From contig DEKS01000132.1 in the NCBI GenBank assembly GCA_002354005.1, positions 4,154-11,053 on the forward strand: 6,900 bases of DNA. The letters are read 5' to 3'. The notes under the pieces were generated by a model. It was not told where the DNA came from, did not search any database, and saw only the letters and a list, made by a program, of their open reading frames with translations. Positions 5,207 through 6,900 of the stretch are shown piece by piece (positions within the stretch are counted from its first letter, which is position 1; each line of letters begins with the position of its first letter). The translations under genes and the position numbers were made by a program. Origin of the DNA: Bacteroidales bacterium UBA2716. GTDB taxonomy: Bacteria; Bacteroidota; Bacteroidia; Bacteroidales; UBA932.

Positions 5207-6475
5207 ATGGCAAAAGAAAAAGAGAAAGAAGTAACCTTGATTGATGCCTTCAAGGACTTCAAGGAAGAAAAGAGCATTGACCGTCCGGTGATGCTCGGTG
5301 TACTAAAGGATGTATTCCTCACCCAGCTGGCCAAAACCTACGGCAGCGCCGACAATTTTGACGTCATTATCAACGTGGACAAAGGCGACTGCGAGATTTA
5401 CCAGAACTTTGAGGTGGTGGAAGAAGTGGAAGACCCTGTGACCCAAATCACCGTAGAGGAAATTGCCGCAGAAACCGGTGACGACGACTACGAAATTGGC
5501 GACACCTTCACCCGCAAGCTCTCCCTGGCTTCCTTCGGCCGCCGCGGAATCCTGAACATCCGCCAGAACCTGCAGGGCCGCATCATGGACATTGAGAAAG
5601 CCAACGTGTTCAAGAAGTACTCCGAGCGCGTAGGTGAAATCTTCACCGGCGAGGTGTACCAGACCTGGAAGAACGAGGTCCTCATCCTGGACGAGGAAGG
5701 CAACGAGCTCCGCATGCCCAAGAGCGAACAAATCCCCGGCGAGCGCTTCAAGAAGAGCGACTCCGTGCGTGCCATCATCAAGAGCGTGGAAATGAAGAAC
5801 AACACCACGCCCTACATTGTCCTTTCCCGCACTACCGACAGCTTCCTGGAGAAACTCTTCGAGATGGAAGTACCGGAAATCTACGACGGCCTCATCACCG
5901 TGAAAAAGGTGGTCCGCATCCCCGGCGAGCGTGCCAAGGTGGCTGTAGAGTCCTACGACGACCGTATCGACCCCATTGGCGCCTGCATCGGCGTTAAGGG
6001 TTCCCGCATCATGGGTATCGTGCGTGAGCTTCGCAACGAGAACATTGACGTCATCCAGTGGAGCTCCAACCCGCAGCTGATGATCCAGCGTGCCCTGAAC
6101 CCGGCCCGCATCTCCCGTATCGACCTGGGCAGCAGCCCCGAAGAAAAGATCAAGGTGTACATGCAGGCGGACGAGGTGAAAAAAGGTATCGGCAAGGGCG
6201 GCGTGAACATCAAACTGGCCGGCATGCTGGTGGGCCGCGAGATTGAAGTCTGGCGCGAACTCCCGCAAAACGAAGAGGAGGAAGACGACGTGCTGCTGAG
6301 CGAATTCACGGACGTGATCGACCCTTGGGTAATCGAGCGCCTGCAGAGCATCGGCTGCGACACCGCACGCAGCGTCATGGCACTCTCCCCCGCCGATATC
6401 GCCTCCCGGGCCGATCTGGAAGACGAGACCGTGGAAGAAGTGCTCCGCATCCTGCACGAGGAATTTGAAGATTAA
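5207..6475 (+). CDS. nusA: Transcription termination/antitermination factor NusA
   Basis: NusA binds RNA polymerase and nascent RNA, prolongs hairpin pauses and promotes intrinsic termination, or antitermination within complexes. The 422 residues hold the core layout: an N-terminal polymerase-binding domain (about 1-140) with an acidic insert GDDDYEIGD (91-99), an S1 domain (about 143-209), KH1 (about 243-300, with GVKGSR at 262-267) and KH2 (about 312-350, with GIGKGGVNIKLA at 327-338). An acidic linker (EEEEDD, 356-361) leads to a short helical C-terminus (about 366-419) that looks like a helix-hairpin-helix segment. It lacks the long acidic repeats of E. coli NusA (495 residues). The ATG is 16 bases after rimP. 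Its product could act on the terminator in its own leader. Confidence 0.97.
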   Translation: MAKEKEKEVTLIDAFKDFKEEKSIDRPVMLGVLKDVFLTQLAKTYGSADNFDVIINVDKGDCEIYQNFEVVEEVEDPVTQITVEEIAAETGDDDYEIGDTFTRKLSLASFGRRGILNIRQNLQGRIMDIEKANVFKKYSERVGEIFTGEVYQTWKNEVLILDEEGNELRMPKSEQIPGERFKKSDSVRAIIKSVEMKNNTTPYIVLSRTTDSFLEKLFEMEVPEIYDGLITVKKVVRIPGERAKVAVESYDDRIDPIGACIGVKGSRIMGIVRELRNENIDVIQWSSNPQLMIQRALNPARISRIDLGSSPEEKIKVYMQADEVKKGIGKGGVNIKLAGMLVGREIEVWRELPQNEEEEDDVLLSEFTDVIDPWVIERLQSIGCDTARSVMALSPADIASRADLEDETVEEVLRILHEEFED

Positions 6476-6487
6476 TTTAGAAAACAT

Positions 6488-6493
6488 AGGGGG
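6488..6493 (+). promoter_or_regulatory. Purine-rich, Shine-Dalgarno-like site before infB
   Basis: AGGGGG lies 6 bases before the infB ATG at 6500 and could pair with the CCUCC of 16S rRNA allowing one G-U pair. It stands out because none of the other starts in the window has a recognisable Shine-Dalgarno sequence at proper spacing. Confidence 0.4.
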
Positions 6494-6499
6494 TTATTT

Positions 6500-6900
6500 A
6501 TGGCAGAAATCAGATTATCGAAACTTATCAAACAATTCAACATCGGGCTGGACACCCTGGTGGATTTCCTCAACTCCAAAGGCGCCGGCATTGAAGACGC
6601 CAATCCCAACCTGAAGATTTCCGACGAATACATGCCGGAACTGCACAAGAAGTTCGGAAAAGACCTGGAGCTCAAGGAACAGGCCGAGAAGGTGGACGTC
6701 AAGCTCACCGAAATCCTGGACAAGGCATCGAGGAAACAGGACGACGAAGAAGACGAGTTTGAGCCCGAACGGGTAACCGTTATCAAGAACAACAACCTGT
6801 CCCGCACCGTTGTTGCAGAGCCCGAGCCCGTGGCAGAGCCGGAGCCGGAACCGGAACCGGTAGTGGAACCGGAACCCGAGCCGGTTGTAGAGCCGGAGCC
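6500..6900 (+). CDS. infB: Translation initiation factor IF-2 (3'-truncated by window edge)
   Basis: IF-2 is the GTPase that brings fMet-tRNA to the 30S subunit and promotes subunit joining. Only about 134 N-terminal residues are present and the frame stays open to base 6900; the GTPase domain lies beyond the window. Residues 3-30 (EIRLSKLIK, then FNIGLDTLVDFLNSKG) match the small helical IF2 N-terminal domain, and NPNLKIS (36-42) resembles the Bacteroides pattern NPNTKI. An acidic patch, DDEEDEFEPE (82-91), leads into a Glu-Pro repeat from residue 107. The ATG at 6500 is 24 bases after the nusA stop. Identity rests on the N-terminal domain plus the conserved rimP-nusA-infB order. Confidence 0.93.
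   Translation, partial: MAEIRLSKLIKQFNIGLDTLVDFLNSKGAGIEDANPNLKISDEYMPELHKKFGKDLELKEQAEKVDVKLTEILDKASRKQDDEEDEFEPERVTVIKNNNLSRTVVAEPEPVAEPEPEPEPVVEPEPEPVVEPE
6818..6900 (+). repeat. Glu-Pro repeat tract in the IF-2 linker
   Basis: From residue 107 the protein alternates Glu and Pro with interspersed Val-Val or Val-Ala (units like VVEPEPEP, about 24 bases) and is still running at the window end. The codons vary between copies (GAG/GAA, CCG/CCC), so it is not a pure DNA microsatellite. It is probably an extended, acidic, rigid spacer between the N-terminal domain and the GTPase core. Confidence 0.8.

Noticed and set aside
5303..6487. Long antisense open frame (394 codons) opposite nusA
   Set aside because: It mirrors the codon structure of nusA, has no family-like motifs, and its translation is rich in the residues expected from reading GC-biased codons in reverse.
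1..6900. CRISPR array, insertion sequence, phage or defence genes
   Set aside because: All coding space is filled by conserved core genes in tight co-directional order; no spaced repeats, transposase motifs or terminal inverted repeats were seen.

Overview
The window is a compact, one-strand stretch of conserved housekeeping genes from a member of the Bacteroidota, most likely a GC-rich Bacteroidales lineage. Three things point there: two promoters of the Bacteroidota type (TTTG, 20-base spacer, TATCTTTG), the near absence of Shine-Dalgarno sequences, and protein sequences (LpxD, LpxC, LpxA, the WbqC-like protein, NusA, the IF-2 N-terminus) that read like Bacteroidales family members. I cannot name a genus. 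I see no tRNA, rRNA, CRISPR array or mobile element.

Layout: positions 1-1158 hold the C-terminal three quarters of the cofactor-independent phosphoglycerate mutase (gpmI). Its stop codon overlaps the start of lpxD (1158-2156). A strong promoter (2167-2198), with a perfect 12-bp palindrome close to the expected transcription start, then drives lpxC (2235-3146), lpxA (3154-3951) and a WbqC-like gene (3951-4604, overlapping lpxA by one base). A second promoter (4607-4638) opens the rimP-nusA-infB operon. Its leader carries a textbook intrinsic terminator (4652-4683) before rimP (4723-5190), nusA (5207-6475) and the start of infB (6500 to the window end).

How the genes work together: LpxA, LpxC and LpxD perform the first three committed steps of lipid A synthesis (UDP-GlcNAc O-acylation, deacetylation, N-acylation). 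The WbqC-like protein may belong to surface glycan assembly. RimP matures the 30S subunit, NusA controls pausing and termination of transcription, and IF-2 delivers initiator tRNA, so the second operon couples transcription with translation initiation.

No new defence, mobile or biosynthetic system is visible. The points most worth a second look are the terminator in the rimP-nusA-infB leader, which suggests attenuation that NusA itself might control; the stand-alone LpxC, without the FabZ domain that is usually fused to it in Bacteroidota; the palindrome and inverted repeat placed at the two promoters; and the short C-terminus of LpxD.
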